Shown: one piece after another, positions 9,901-21,067 of the stretch
How the letters are laid out: the number at the start of each line of letters is the position of its first letter
How positions within the stretch are numbered: the first letter of the stretch is position 1
NCBI GenBank assembly: GCA_963809695.1
Contig: CAWEKI010000007.1
Location: 434,001 to 498,000 of the forward strand
From: JAGDMJ01 sp963809695
GTDB lineage: Bacteria; Bacteroidota; Ignavibacteria; UBA10030; UBA6906
Length of the DNA: 64,000 bases
Direction of reading: 5' to 3'
Notes under the pieces: model-generated
What the model was told of the DNA's origin: nothing
What the model saw: the letters and a program-made list of their open reading frames with translations, nothing else
Database searches by the model: none
Program-made: the position numbers and the translations under genes

Positions 9901-10191
9901 CCACATGTATCCCCGACTGTCCTGGAGGATGCAATGAACTTCATTCCCGTAGAGCCCCTGGGCTGCGTGAATCGGTTCGAATGAGAGGTGGGACGCTTGA
10001 GCCCGAAGAGTCCCCATGCCCGCGAGGAGCAGAAAGACGAACAGAAACCCACTTCTTGCCATGATCAAGCCGCCCATTCGCGTGATGAAGCGATGCATGT
10101 CATTCTCGTTTTGCTGCTGGAGGTAATCGGTACTTTTTTCCGCGATAAAGGTCCACCACACGACTGGTAGAATCTCACAACGCGATATCAT
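6934..10191 (-). CDS. Two-component-regulator-propeller histidine kinase (periplasmic propeller + Y_Y_Y + HisKA_3)
   Basis: A 1085-residue sensor. A signal peptide (FLFVFLLLAGMGTLRAQ) precedes some twelve or more Reg_prop blades of the form GTLWVGT.NGLEKFD or SGVLWIGS, making a periplasmic beta-propeller to about residue 720. A Y_Y_Y domain follows, ending YTFRVKGSNNDGVWNEEG, then one membrane helix (WFSILLWVSAAGSLGGTV). The cytoplasmic HisKA_3/HATPase_c part has DMHDEVGSSL with phospho-acceptor His896, an N-box near KEALHNTVKHA, and DDGGGF and GNGLANM boxes. The start is uncertain: in-frame ATGs at 10191, 10098 and 10062 are all possible, and the signal peptide fits the last two best. No C-terminal receiver is present, so it signals through the regulator at 6000. 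Confidence 0.9.
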   Translation of the reverse strand: MISRCEILPVVWWTFIAEKSTDYLQQQNENDMHRFITRMGGLIMARSGFLFVFLLLAGMGTLRAQASHLSFEPIHAAQGLYGNEVHCILQDSRGYMWFGTEKGLNKYDGASFTVYKHESANPSSIVDAKVQSLWEDKQGTLWVGTWNGLEKFDRATGTFSHYLPEPDAPAGDWSNVIYDVFEDRSGTLWVGGKGAKSFDRQTGKFTFYPHSDTSLPGHIRENVGAIFEDTRGDLWLGTAGALERFDRSSRTYTQYWVDEGFKKGMDADFWGFHWIQKIYEDRSGLLWLCTHRGPVAFNRETGVFKPYEIFRAEPESSSARSISSILEDDSGVLWIGSWGRGYLTYNAQADSFEAAPLWGGTDLTNSVCALYRDRAGTIWIGTKGDGVSKATKADKRFSAFVHNPTDLADPVRGILPVSASLQHNDVRFMDQDGTGPISIGTATGIDRFDWKKGLFTHWITWDWPYSITGVLRSRFSPVFWTGIESDGFNKIVESPYRRTYFSTQAAGLGGSASSFFEDRRGIVWMLTSEAGVCQFDPITEKFKKIGMGQVQPFVAARMFIEDSIDASRDGWGLWIGTYDGLWRYDAHHDAFTRFGHNAKDLRTLSSNIVTTIFRDRRGTLWVGTDQGLNRMDSASGTFDHYTVDNGLPDNSVQGILEDDQDRLWVSTLKAISRFDLQSGRFNCYPMKDVLPSIRFGAGCCLYSDRHEMYFGGNGGFVLFDPDNIRENLYSPPMVITGFKIFDAAVSLDTLIGEIKSVQLSFKDNVFSIEFSALNFIHSENNQYAYMLAGYDTSWTYCGDRQYARYMNIEPGNYTFRVKGSNNDGVWNEEGRSLAIVIVPPWWKTTWFSILLWVSAAGSLGGTVRYYERRTLRQRIAELERERALERERARISQDMHDEVGSSLSEIAILSELAKRKPSEAGLHVGEISERTAELIDSVSEIVWAMNPKNDTLDNLVGHVRRYAVKYLNLAGVSCDFTAPDSVPASPLHAEVRQNLFLVVKEALHNTVKHAGAASVKVEIVLAEKGMEISIQDDGGGFVVDTQPGAGNGLANMQNRMKDIGGEFRIQSAPGAGTRIVVAVPFSSLS

Positions 10192-10402
10192 GAACCACCC
10201 AACCGAGTCGATCGTCGATACTTTTGAATCCCCCTGGCCGCGAGCACATGCGGACCCCTTTCAGATATAACTGCAAGACCGAGCCGGGAACTGGAAAGGC
10301 GTAATAAGAGAATGGCGCACTGGCGCGAGGCAGGGCTTGGAGGAAGCTCGTAGAATTGGCTCGTAGCAGGCTTAACACGCGAGGTCCGGAAACTGTTCCC
10401 AA

Positions 10403-10843
10403 TCACGTATCCCGTCTGAACAACTCCTCCGTCAAGAACCACAGGAATGCAGCACAGCCAGCAACAATGTAGAGAGCAATGTGATTGCCTGGCTCAGAGG
10501 GGACGGCCGAGATCCAGGATTTCATGAGATCCCATTTCCAGAGTACGGTACCTGCCAGAGCGAGGACTAAGGCGGAAAATCCGGCAAGAATCGTGAACCG
10601 GTCAAGTTTGGACAAGCGTTCCTGCCTATATGTCAATTGCGCTCTCAGCCAGAGCACTCGGTATGAGACCGGAGGTATGTTTCCCCCCGAATCTGTCCCG
10701 AGAGTCTGCAGCGAAGCAACGACTTCCACCGTTTCTTTGCAGGCAGCACACTGGGCTGCGTGTGCTCGAAGGTCCTCCGTCCATTGATGAGACTTCGCCG
10801 CTTGTATTACATCAGATTCACGACTGCATAGAGAATTATTCAT
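10403..10843 (-). CDS. Anti-sigma factor-like membrane protein with zinc-finger motif
   Basis: A 146-residue protein whose start overlaps the sigma-factor stop by 4 nt. The N-terminal part contains HAAQCAAC (HxxxCxxC), the zinc-binding signature of ZAS-type anti-sigma factors. Two hydrophobic helices follow (FTILAGFSALVLALAGTVLW and IALYIVAGCAAFLWFLTEEL), so the N-terminus can hold sigma at the inner membrane. The motif, topology and translational coupling to an ECF sigma gene support the role; sequence similarity to named anti-sigma families is not obvious. The 211 bp downstream (10192-10402) hold no gene I recognise. Confidence 0.72.
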   Translation of the reverse strand: MNNSLCSRESDVIQAAKSHQWTEDLRAHAAQCAACKETVEVVASLQTLGTDSGGNIPPVSYRVLWLRAQLTYRQERLSKLDRFTILAGFSALVLALAGTVLWKWDLMKSWISAVPSEPGNHIALYIVAGCAAFLWFLTEELFRRDT

Positions 10844-11358
10844 ACCACCTCCTCCTTCCGGATCCCCATCGAATGAAGAACTCCCGAGAACATTTTCTTT
10901 GCGCGGAAGAGGAGGACCTTAACGCTTTTCTCCCGCACCTTCAGTATTTCGGCAATCTCTTTGTGGCTATAGGTTTCCACGTACGCGAGCCAGAGGAGCG
11001 AACGCTGTTGAGGAGCAAGCCGGCTGAATGCCTTCTCCACGCTCATGCGGGCCCCTACATGCACTTCAATGAGGTCGGCCACAGGCAGAATACTCTCGAC
11101 ATCATCCCAGCGGACCGACTTCTTCGCCCGGCGCCACTGGTCGCGGAGAAGATTCGTTGCCACCGTGAAGAGATAGGACTTCCATGCTCCGTGGTTCGGC
11201 TCTTTCAGGTCGCTCTGAAACAGCCGGATGTATGATTCCTGGAATACATCGTCTGCCATTGAAGCATCTTGTGCGACGCGCCGCAGATAGGCAAGCAGTG
11301 CGCCTGAAGTCTGCTCGTAGAATATCTTGAACTCTTCTTCGGTGATCACGCGCTTCAC
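10840..11358 (-). CDS. ECF-subfamily RNA polymerase sigma factor
   Basis: A 172-residue group-4 sigma factor with only regions 2 and 4. Region 2 is residues about 14-85 (AYLRRVAQDASMADDVFQES, then LRDQWRR). Region 4 is about 115-165 (LAPQQRSLLWLAYVETYSHK, EIAEILKVREKSVKVLLFRA). It is the middle gene of a tightly overlapping three-gene operon: its start overlaps the membrane-protein gene at 11355 and its stop overlaps the anti-sigma gene, both by 4 nt. Such operons usually autoregulate; a matching promoter candidate is present at 11892-11917. Confidence 0.92.
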   Translation of the reverse strand: MKRVITEEEFKIFYEQTSGALLAYLRRVAQDASMADDVFQESYIRLFQSDLKEPNHGAWKSYLFTVATNLLRDQWRRAKKSVRWDDVESILPVADLIEVHVGARMSVEKAFSRLAPQQRSLLWLAYVETYSHKEIAEILKVREKSVKVLLFRAKKMFSGVLHSMGIRKEEVV

Positions 11359-11837
11359 ATGGACTTGGGCATCGTGTTGCCGTCACCCAGATGCCATCGT
11401 TTGACGAGCATGCTGGTCAGGAATGAAACAACCAGCAACCCGAGTCCAATGGCGATACTGAACGTTCCCCAGAACCGTTGTTCCATCGCCTCGCGCAGGA
11501 AGTTGAGGTCTGTTTCAAAACCCAGTCTGTACGCATTCATGAAAAACCCGATCCCGACGAACAGGAACACGACCCCGAACTGGAGAAAGCGGAGGATGCG
11601 ATTGTGGGGGTTCTCTGCCGGCGGAACGGGGTCCTCGAGAAACTTCTTCCCCTGTTCGGTTTCCAGGAACTCAGTGACCTCTTTTGCCGTCGCGAATTTG
11701 TCGATGAGCCGGTTGATGGCTTCGGCCCTTGACAGCCGGGCTTTTGCTAGGGTGTTTTTCCGTTGCAGTAGGTACCAGAGGACGATACCGGCGAGGAGGA
11801 CAATGATGATGATCAAGAAAAATTCATCTGATTGCAT
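11355..11837 (-). CDS. Small membrane protein heading the ECF sigma operon, function unknown
   Basis: A 160-residue protein. The ATG at 11837 is chosen because AAAGGAG sits eight bases upstream. It has an N-terminal helix (FFLIIIIVLLAGIVLWYLLQ), a charged stretch with KEVTEFLETEQGKKFLED, and two further helices in the C-terminal half (FGVVFLFVGIGFFMNAY and IAIGLGLLVVSFLTSML). I do not recognise a named family; it resembles small DUF6249-like proteins found next to ECF sigma genes. Its stop overlaps the sigma start, so all three proteins are probably made together, and it may take part in sensing or anchoring (inference). Confidence 0.7.
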   Translation of the reverse strand: MQSDEFFLIIIIVLLAGIVLWYLLQRKNTLAKARLSRAEAINRLIDKFATAKEVTEFLETEQGKKFLEDPVPPAENPHNRILRFLQFGVVFLFVGIGFFMNAYRLGFETDLNFLREAMEQRFWGTFSIAIGLGLLVVSFLTSMLVKRWHLGDGNTMPKSM

Positions 11838-11891
11838 GTTTCCGACTCCTTTTCTTATGGTGAACGGGATACAGCTTCCTTCCACCAGTAA

Positions 11892-11917
11892 GACGATTAC
11901 GATGCTGGAAGGTTAAC
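11892..11917 (-). promoter_or_regulatory. Candidate ECF-type autoregulatory promoter
   Basis: On the minus strand GTTAAC (11917-11912) is followed after 16 bp by CGTC (11895-11892). This matches the general ECF promoter form, an AAC -35 and a CGTC/CGTA -10 with 16-17 bp between. It lies about 55 bp upstream of the first gene of the sigma operon. No ordinary TTGACA-type promoter is visible there. Confidence 0.4.
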
Positions 11918-12088
11918 AGTTAGGGAAGGGAAAATCAATGAGGTCAGAGAGACGAGACGGAGGGGACGGAGGACACGAAAGGTCACAATGAGGAGGAAGA
12001 ACCCCTTGCATCATCCCTAACCCCTACCACCTGACACCTACTCTCTGCTCTTATTGCCTCTGACCTCTTGCTTCGGCGGGCCAACAAC

Positions 12089-12127
12089 AGAAAGCCCCGG
12101 CTCTCTTATCGAGTACCGGGGCTTTCT
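12089..12127 (-). terminator. rrnT: Terminator of the rRNA operon
   Basis: AGAAAGCCCCGG (12089-12100) and CCGGGGCTTTCT (12116-12127) form a perfect 12-bp stem with a 15-nt loop, 10 bp beyond the 3' end of 5S rRNA. In the minus-strand RNA the stem ends in CUUUCU, so the U-rich tract is part of the stem. Confidence 0.8.
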
Positions 12128-12136
12128 AAGATAAAT

Positions 12137-12251
12137 CTGGCAACGACCTACTCTCCCACACGTTCGCACGAGTAGTACCATCGGCGCTGGAAGGGCTTAA
12201 CTGCCGAGTTCGGAATGGGATCGGGTGTTACACCTTCGCTATGGTCACCAG
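12137..12251 (-). rRNA. rrf: 5S ribosomal RNA
   Basis: The minus-strand sequence has the 5S core CCCATTCCGAACTCGG and complementary ends CTGGTGACCA / GGTCGTTGCCAG. The length of 115 nt fits. It is the last gene of the 16S-Ile-Ala-23S-5S operon, 93 bp after 23S. Confidence 0.95.
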
Positions 12252-12302
12252 AATTTTACAATCAGGAAGAGACTGACATCACGTTTTATATCTTCCAATA
12301 CC

Positions 12303-12339
12303 CTTATTGATGCACCCGAAACCACACGGGATCAATAAG
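12303..12339 (-). other. 3' half of the pre-23S processing stem
   Basis: This stretch just past 23S contains CTTATTGAT (12303-12311) and ATCAATAAG (12331-12339), so it can fold on itself. Both arms are also complementary to the 5' flank of 23S at 15403-15441, which would bring the two ends of the precursor together for RNase III cleavage. Confidence 0.65.
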
Positions 12340-12344
12340 AAATA

Positions 12345-15395
<3,051 letters not shown>

Positions 15396-15402
15396 AAAAA
15401 TC

Positions 15403-15441
15403 CTTATTGATCCAGATATATGTTCCAGGTGCATCAATAAG
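15403..15441 (-). other. 5' half of the pre-23S processing stem
   Basis: CTTATTGATCC (15403-15413) and GGTGCATCAATAAG (15428-15441) flank this segment immediately upstream of the mature 23S 5' end. It can form its own hairpin or pair with the 3' flank at 12303-12339. Confidence 0.65.
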
Positions 15442-15550
15442 AATACGGAAACATAATGTGATGTTAGTGGTTGGACCCGACACGTTTGTTCTTCCCCGCC
15501 CTACAGCGGAGAAAACTACTTGCGCCGTTCCAACACAACTCTTCCTAATT

Positions 15551-15562
15551 GTCAAAGAACAA
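15551..15562 (-). promoter_or_regulatory. boxA-like antitermination site in the 16S-23S spacer
   Basis: The minus-strand RNA reads TTGTTCTTTGAC, matching the boxA-type element that binds NusB/NusE. A second copy of the TTGTTCTTTG core lies in the operon leader at 17581-17590, as is usual for rRNA operons, where both 16S and 23S have one upstream. The rest of the spacer between tRNA-Ala and 23S shows nothing else. Confidence 0.6.
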
Positions 15563-15622
15563 CCTGCCCGCTCATGTCGAACGGGCAGCGGTCCGCTTCT
15601 TCCCGGACCTGTTACAACCTCG

Positions 15623-15695
15623 TGGAGCTGATCGGGATCGAACCGACAACCTCGTGGTTGCAAACCACGCGCTCTCCCAATTGAGCTACAGCCCC
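15623..15695 (-). tRNA. tRNA-Ala (TGC)
   Basis: A 73-nt cloverleaf: acceptor GGGGCTG/CAGCTCC with discriminator A, D-arm GCTCAATTGGGAGAGC, anticodon loop TTTGCAA with TGC, T-arm GTCGGTTCGATCCCGAT. CCA is not encoded. It sits between tRNA-Ile and 23S in the rRNA operon. Confidence 0.96.
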
Positions 15696-15733
15696 GCAGC
15701 CCCGATGTGTGTGCTTCACCTTCCTGACGAATG

Positions 15734-15807
<74 letters not shown>

Positions 15808-15830
15808 CAACAACCATTGTGGATTTTAAG

Positions 15831-15846
15831 AATAGTGTGCATAACC
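15831..15846 (-). other. 3' arm of the pre-16S processing stem
   Basis: AATAGTGTGCATAACC (plus strand) is the inverted partner of 17562-17577 in the leader, giving a 16-bp duplex with one G-U pair that brackets 16S rRNA as in other rRNA operons. Confidence 0.65.
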
Positions 15847-15908
15847 GCTAAATCTTTCCGCGCAGAGTCGATATGTAAGGTGTCTTCCATCTTGCGATGG
15901 AGAAGACT

Positions 15909-17452
<1,544 letters not shown>

Positions 17453-17561
17453 GTTATCTCTAACTTCAATGTTCGAGTTTGAGACTTGGCACATTACTCT
17501 CTCCGCCTTGCGACGAAGAGAAATCTTAGCCAAGGTTAGAACTCTGCTAAGATTGACTTAT

Positions 17562-17615
17562 GGCTATGCACACTATTTTTCAAAGAACAATCTTGCTCCC
17601 GCAATTGATTGCGGG
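17562..17615 (-). promoter_or_regulatory. rRNA leader: initial hairpin, boxA and pre-16S stem
   Basis: In order of transcription: CCCGCAAT-CA-ATTGCGGG (17615-17598), a perfect hairpin at the expected transcription start; TTGTTCTTTG (17590-17581), a boxA-like site; and the 5' arm of the 16S processing stem (17577-17562). The rest of the leader to 17453 contains no further element I recognise. Confidence 0.6.
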
Positions 17616-17620
17616 TCAAT

Positions 17621-17649
17621 AATATACGAACAAAATCTTCAGATGTCAA
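17621..17649 (-). promoter_or_regulatory. rRNA operon promoter
   Basis: Consensus TTGACA (17649-17644) and TATATT (17626-17621) are separated by 17 bp, pointing into the rRNA leader. This is the strongest promoter match in the window. The 185 bp between it and the surE stop (17650-17834) hold nothing identifiable. Confidence 0.8.
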
Positions 17650-17834
17650 GAACTCAGATGGGATTTCCGAACTTTTTCTTCAGTCCGCACTGCCCAAGAG
17701 AGGAATGACAATATAGCAAAAGGAACCTGCAATGTCAAATCCTTAAACACAAGAACGTTCCCAAAGATTCCGGCTCCAGCGTGGCAAAAATGGTGACATC
17801 CTCTCAGCCGTTTACCATGCGCGGGCCTCTCCGT

Positions 17835-18605
17835 TTACGTCAGCTTCGTTATCCCCCACTGCTTCATGTCTTCCAGCATCCGCCGGTCGGTCAGATCGTA
17901 ATGAATGGGAGTGACCGATACGTATTTCTCCCGAATGGCAATCTGATCCGTCTCCAAATCCGTGTCCGTCACGTTCATCTTGCCGGTCAACCAGTAGTAT
18001 TCCCGGTTGGCAGGATCCCGACGAACGTCAAAGGTATCATCCCAGCATGATTTCCCCTGCCGGGTCAACAATACCCCCCGGATCTCACTCTCCGAAACGG
18101 CCGGGACGTTCACGTTCAGCAGCGTACCTTCCGGCAACCCCCGCTCGCCAATGAGAAGCGCAAGCTTCGAGGCAAATCGCGCGGCGTAGGAAAAGTCAGG
18201 CTCCCCGTATGTCGTGAGCGAGACGGCGATCGAAGGAATCCCCAGGATCATCCCTTCCGTCGCCGCAGATACCGTCCCCGAGTAGATGATGTTTATGGCC
18301 GTATTGGAGCCATGGTTGATGCCGGAGATCAGAATGTCGGGCTTTTCCTTGAGGAGGAAACGGACGGCGAGCTTCACCGCGTCGGCCGGAGTCCCCTCGA
18401 CAGCATAGCCGAAAAATTCATCGTTCTTCTTGAAAGGAATCGCCCGGATGGGATAATTCATGGTGATGGCATGCCCGACGGCGCTTTGCTGCTTGTCAGG
18501 CGCGACGACGGTCACCCGTGCGACCTTCCGGAGTTCGTGCACAAGCGCGTGAATGCCCGGCGCATCGATCCCGTCATCGTTGGAAACGAGAATGTGAAGT
18601 GGCAC
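17835..18605 (-). CDS. surE: 5'/3'-nucleotidase SurE
   Basis: A 256-residue survival protein E, which hydrolyses nucleoside 5'- and 3'-monophosphates with a divalent metal. The SNDDGIDAPGI opening supplies metal ligands Asp10 and Asp11; Ser41 and the Asn in ILISGINHGSN complete the site. VEGTPADAVKLA is also typical. It starts with GTG whose first base is the last base of the panB stop codon (TAGTG), so it is translated by coupling as the last gene of the envelope operon. Confidence 0.95.
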   Translation of the reverse strand: MPLHILVSNDDGIDAPGIHALVHELRKVARVTVVAPDKQQSAVGHAITMNYPIRAIPFKKNDEFFGYAVEGTPADAVKLAVRFLLKEKPDILISGINHGSNTAINIIYSGTVSAATEGMILGIPSIAVSLTTYGEPDFSYAARFASKLALLIGERGLPEGTLLNVNVPAVSESEIRGVLLTRQGKSCWDDTFDVRRDPANREYYWLTGKMNVTDTDLETDQIAIREKYVSVTPIHYDLTDRRMLEDMKQWGITKLT

Positions 18606-19456
18606 TAATAACTTTCCTTCTCCGTCGGAAATTGTCCCGACTTGACATCATGCATATAGTTACGAAATGCCTCCCGCATCGATGATGCGAGCTCGGCATA
18701 ACGCCGTACAAAGCGCGGCTTGAACTCTTCCGTCAGCCCCAGCATGTCGTAGACGACCAGGACCTGTCCGTCGCAATGCGGGCCGGCGCCGATGCCGATC
18801 GTGGGCACCGGGATCGCCTCCGTGACCTCCTTTGCTAGATCAGACGGTATCTTCTCGAGAACGATGGCAAACACTCCGGCATCCGCCAGCACGTTCGCAT
18901 CGGCCAGCAACTCATCCGCCTCCGACCGGTCCTGCGCGCGCACCTCGTACGTGCCAAACTTGTTGATGGACTGCGGCGTCAGACCGAGATGCCCCATGAC
19001 CGGTATGCCGATCTTTACCAGGTGTTTCACGATCTCGGCAATGTAGGCGCCTCCCTCCAGCTTGACCGCCCCCACACCCACCTCCTTCATCACCCGGCCG
19101 CAGTTGCGCACCGCATCGTCCACGCTCGTCTGGTACGACATGAACGGCATGTCCACCACGATCAGCGCATTCTTCACGGCACGCTTGACGGCCTTGGCAT
19201 GATAGATCATGTCGTCCACCGTCACGGGCAGCGTGGTCTCATGCCCCTGCACCACGTTGGCAAGCGAATCCCCCACGAGGATGATGTCGATCCCCACCTG
19301 GTCCAGATATTTTGCCACGAGGTAGTCGTATCCCGTGAGCATGGCAATCTTCTCGCCGGTGCTCTTCATGGTCAGCACGGTCTTCGTCGTAACAACCCGG
19401 GGCCGCGTTTCGGATCTGGCACCGGGCTTGCGGTCGGTGGAGGAGGATTCAGGCAT
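18605..19456 (-). CDS. panB: 3-methyl-2-oxobutanoate hydroxymethyltransferase
   Basis: Catalyses the first committed step of pantothenate synthesis, transfer of a hydroxymethyl group from 5,10-methylene-tetrahydrofolate to alpha-ketoisovalerate. The 283-residue protein has the TIM-barrel signatures MLTGYDYLVAKYLD, VGDSLANVVQGHETTLPVT and VKLEGG, and the active-site region VPTIGIGAGPHCDGQVLV. The ATG at 19456 overlaps the end of the lipoate-ligase gene by 8 nt; a frame-open extension further upstream is antisense-free but lies inside that gene, so I reject it. The first ~25 residues (PESSSTDRK...) are longer than usual and may be a non-conserved leader. Confidence 0.95.
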   Translation of the reverse strand: MPESSSTDRKPGARSETRPRVVTTKTVLTMKSTGEKIAMLTGYDYLVAKYLDQVGIDIILVGDSLANVVQGHETTLPVTVDDMIYHAKAVKRAVKNALIVVDMPFMSYQTSVDDAVRNCGRVMKEVGVGAVKLEGGAYIAEIVKHLVKIGIPVMGHLGLTPQSINKFGTYEVRAQDRSEADELLADANVLADAGVFAIVLEKIPSDLAKEVTEAIPVPTIGIGAGPHCDGQVLVVYDMLGLTEEFKPRFVRRYAELASSMREAFRNYMHDVKSGQFPTEKESY

Positions 19457-20243
19457 GGGCGTGTTCGTCTTGTGGATGATCGGTGGAGAACACCACTCCC
19501 CACTCGTGTTCAAAACCCCGGCGGATGCATTCTCCCAGTGCGTCCAGATCAACCTCGCGCCCCAGGATCTCCGAAAGATCCGTGGTCTTCTCCTGCAGGT
19601 CGCTGCGCACCTGATCGAGGATTGCCGGCTCATCGATGGCCAGAAGGTCGGCAAGCCGACGATGCGCTGGACCGCAGAGTATCGACCCGTGCTGAAGCAC
19701 GACCTCGTGGTCGCCGTCGCTGAAACGGCGCTGGGCACTCCCCACGAGTTTTCTCCCGCGCCACTCGATCTCATAGCGCGCTGAACTGGTGAAGCACGGA
19801 ATGGAGGACGGCTGTCGGTATGCGCTCCGGAAATCGGGCTGCGAGCGCTGAAGCGCGACATCCACCCCGAACCGGTTGAGGCCCCGGACGAGCGCCCGGC
19901 CAATGTCGTTGTACACCTGAAGGATGGTCTTTCGGCCCCCGGGAAGCGTGAGGCTGTAGGTCAGTTCCTGGGCATGGAGTATTGCACGGCCGCCAGTGGG
20001 ACGGCGGACAACGTCGATTCCTTCGCGGGCACATTTGGCCGCATCCAGGTCCGCCGCGTTCTGATTGTATCCAAGTGACACTGCCCAGGGCCTCCACCGA
20101 AACAGGCGCAACGCGGGGACACCTGTTCCTTTGTCTTCTTCAAGGAAGCTCCGGGCAAGCGCCTCATCAACTGCCATGTTCCGGGCACCGGTTCCCCATC
20201 CCGAGTCGATGAAGCGCCAGGCTGCGTCCACAGTCCCGCTCAC
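19449..20243 (-). CDS. Lipoate-protein ligase A-type (biotin/lipoate A/B ligase family)
   Basis: A 264-residue LplA/LipM-type enzyme that attaches lipoyl or octanoyl groups to dehydrogenase E2 and GcvH proteins. RRPTGGRAILHAQELTYSL is the family signature, and GRKLVGSAQRR contains the catalytic lysine. Exact chemistry (free lipoate ligase versus octanoyl transferase) cannot be decided from sequence alone. The GTG start overlaps the lpxA stop (GTGA), so it is coupled to the lipid A genes although functionally unrelated. Confidence 0.85.
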   Translation of the reverse strand: MSGTVDAAWRFIDSGWGTGARNMAVDEALARSFLEEDKGTGVPALRLFRWRPWAVSLGYNQNAADLDAAKCAREGIDVVRRPTGGRAILHAQELTYSLTLPGGRKTILQVYNDIGRALVRGLNRFGVDVALQRSQPDFRSAYRQPSSIPCFTSSARYEIEWRGRKLVGSAQRRFSDGDHEVVLQHGSILCGPAHRRLADLLAIDEPAILDQVRSDLQEKTTDLSEILGREVDLDALGECIRRGFEHEWGVVFSTDHPQDEHAHA

Positions 20244-21037
20244 CCCCTCACACGCGGCGCACCGATGATGCCCCGCTTGCTCTTCTCAATGAATGCCACG
20301 ACGTTTCGCACTTCCTGAACCGCCATCAATTCGCCATCCTCTTTGATCTTTGCCAAGGCCTGCGATACGTTCAACTTTGCGTGATACAGTTTCTGATAGG
20401 CCTTGTCCAGTGCTGCAATCGCTGCGGGGGAAAAACCCCGGCGGCGGAGGCCGATGGCATTGAGCCCTTCACACGCCAACGGATCGTGGCCTGCCAGCAC
20501 GTAAGGAGGGACATCCTTCGGAACGCGGAGCCCACCCCCAATCATCGCATGCTGCCCGATCCTGACAAACTGATGCACCGGAGAGATCCCGCCGATGATC
20601 ACCCAGTCCTCTACGACGCAGTGACCCGCAAGCATCGCGGCGTTCGCCATGATCACATGGTCTCCCACGATACAATCGTGTGCCACATGGCTGAACGCCA
20701 TGAAAAATCCATCGCTCCCAATGACGGTCCGTCCTTCCTCCCCGGTGCCCCTGTGAAGCACCGCATATTCGCGGACAATAGTACGGTCTCCCAGCTCCAG
20801 GGTGGTCGGCTCGTTTGCGTATTTCAGATCCTGGGGCATGTGACCCACCACGGCGCCATGATGGATCCGGCAGTCCTTGCCGATCCGGGTACGTATCCCG
20901 ATCAACGCGTTCCCGTCGACCATGGTGCCGTCGCCGATCTGTACGTAATCTTCGACGATGGCGAACGGCCCGATACAAACGTTGGCGCCCAGTTCGGCCT
21001 TGGAACTGACCTGGGCGCGTGGATCGATGCTGGTCAT
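20240..21037 (-). CDS. lpxA: Acyl-ACP--UDP-N-acetylglucosamine O-acyltransferase
   Basis: First enzyme of lipid A synthesis, acylating the 3-OH of UDP-GlcNAc. The 265-residue protein is a left-handed beta-helix of hexapeptide repeats (residues 1-190) with an alpha-helical C-terminus. His120 in AFSHVAHDC sits where E. coli LpxA has His125. GHMPQDLKY and LRVPKDVPPYVLAGHDP are family-specific. It follows lpxC-fabZ by 30 bp. Confidence 0.95.
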   Translation of the reverse strand: MTSIDPRAQVSSKAELGANVCIGPFAIVEDYVQIGDGTMVDGNALIGIRTRIGKDCRIHHGAVVGHMPQDLKYANEPTTLELGDRTIVREYAVLHRGTGEEGRTVIGSDGFFMAFSHVAHDCIVGDHVIMANAAMLAGHCVVEDWVIIGGISPVHQFVRIGQHAMIGGGLRVPKDVPPYVLAGHDPLACEGLNAIGLRRRGFSPAAIAALDKAYQKLYHAKLNVSQALAKIKEDGELMAVQEVRNVVAFIEKSKRGIIGAPRVRG

Positions 21038-21067
21038 GGTGTTCTGCGTGTCGTTGGTTGGACTGGC

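Noticed and set aside
18605..19903. A longer panB with about 150 extra N-terminal residues
   Set aside because: The extension overlaps the lipoate-ligase gene in another frame and has no similarity to PanB; the ATG at 19456 gives normal length.
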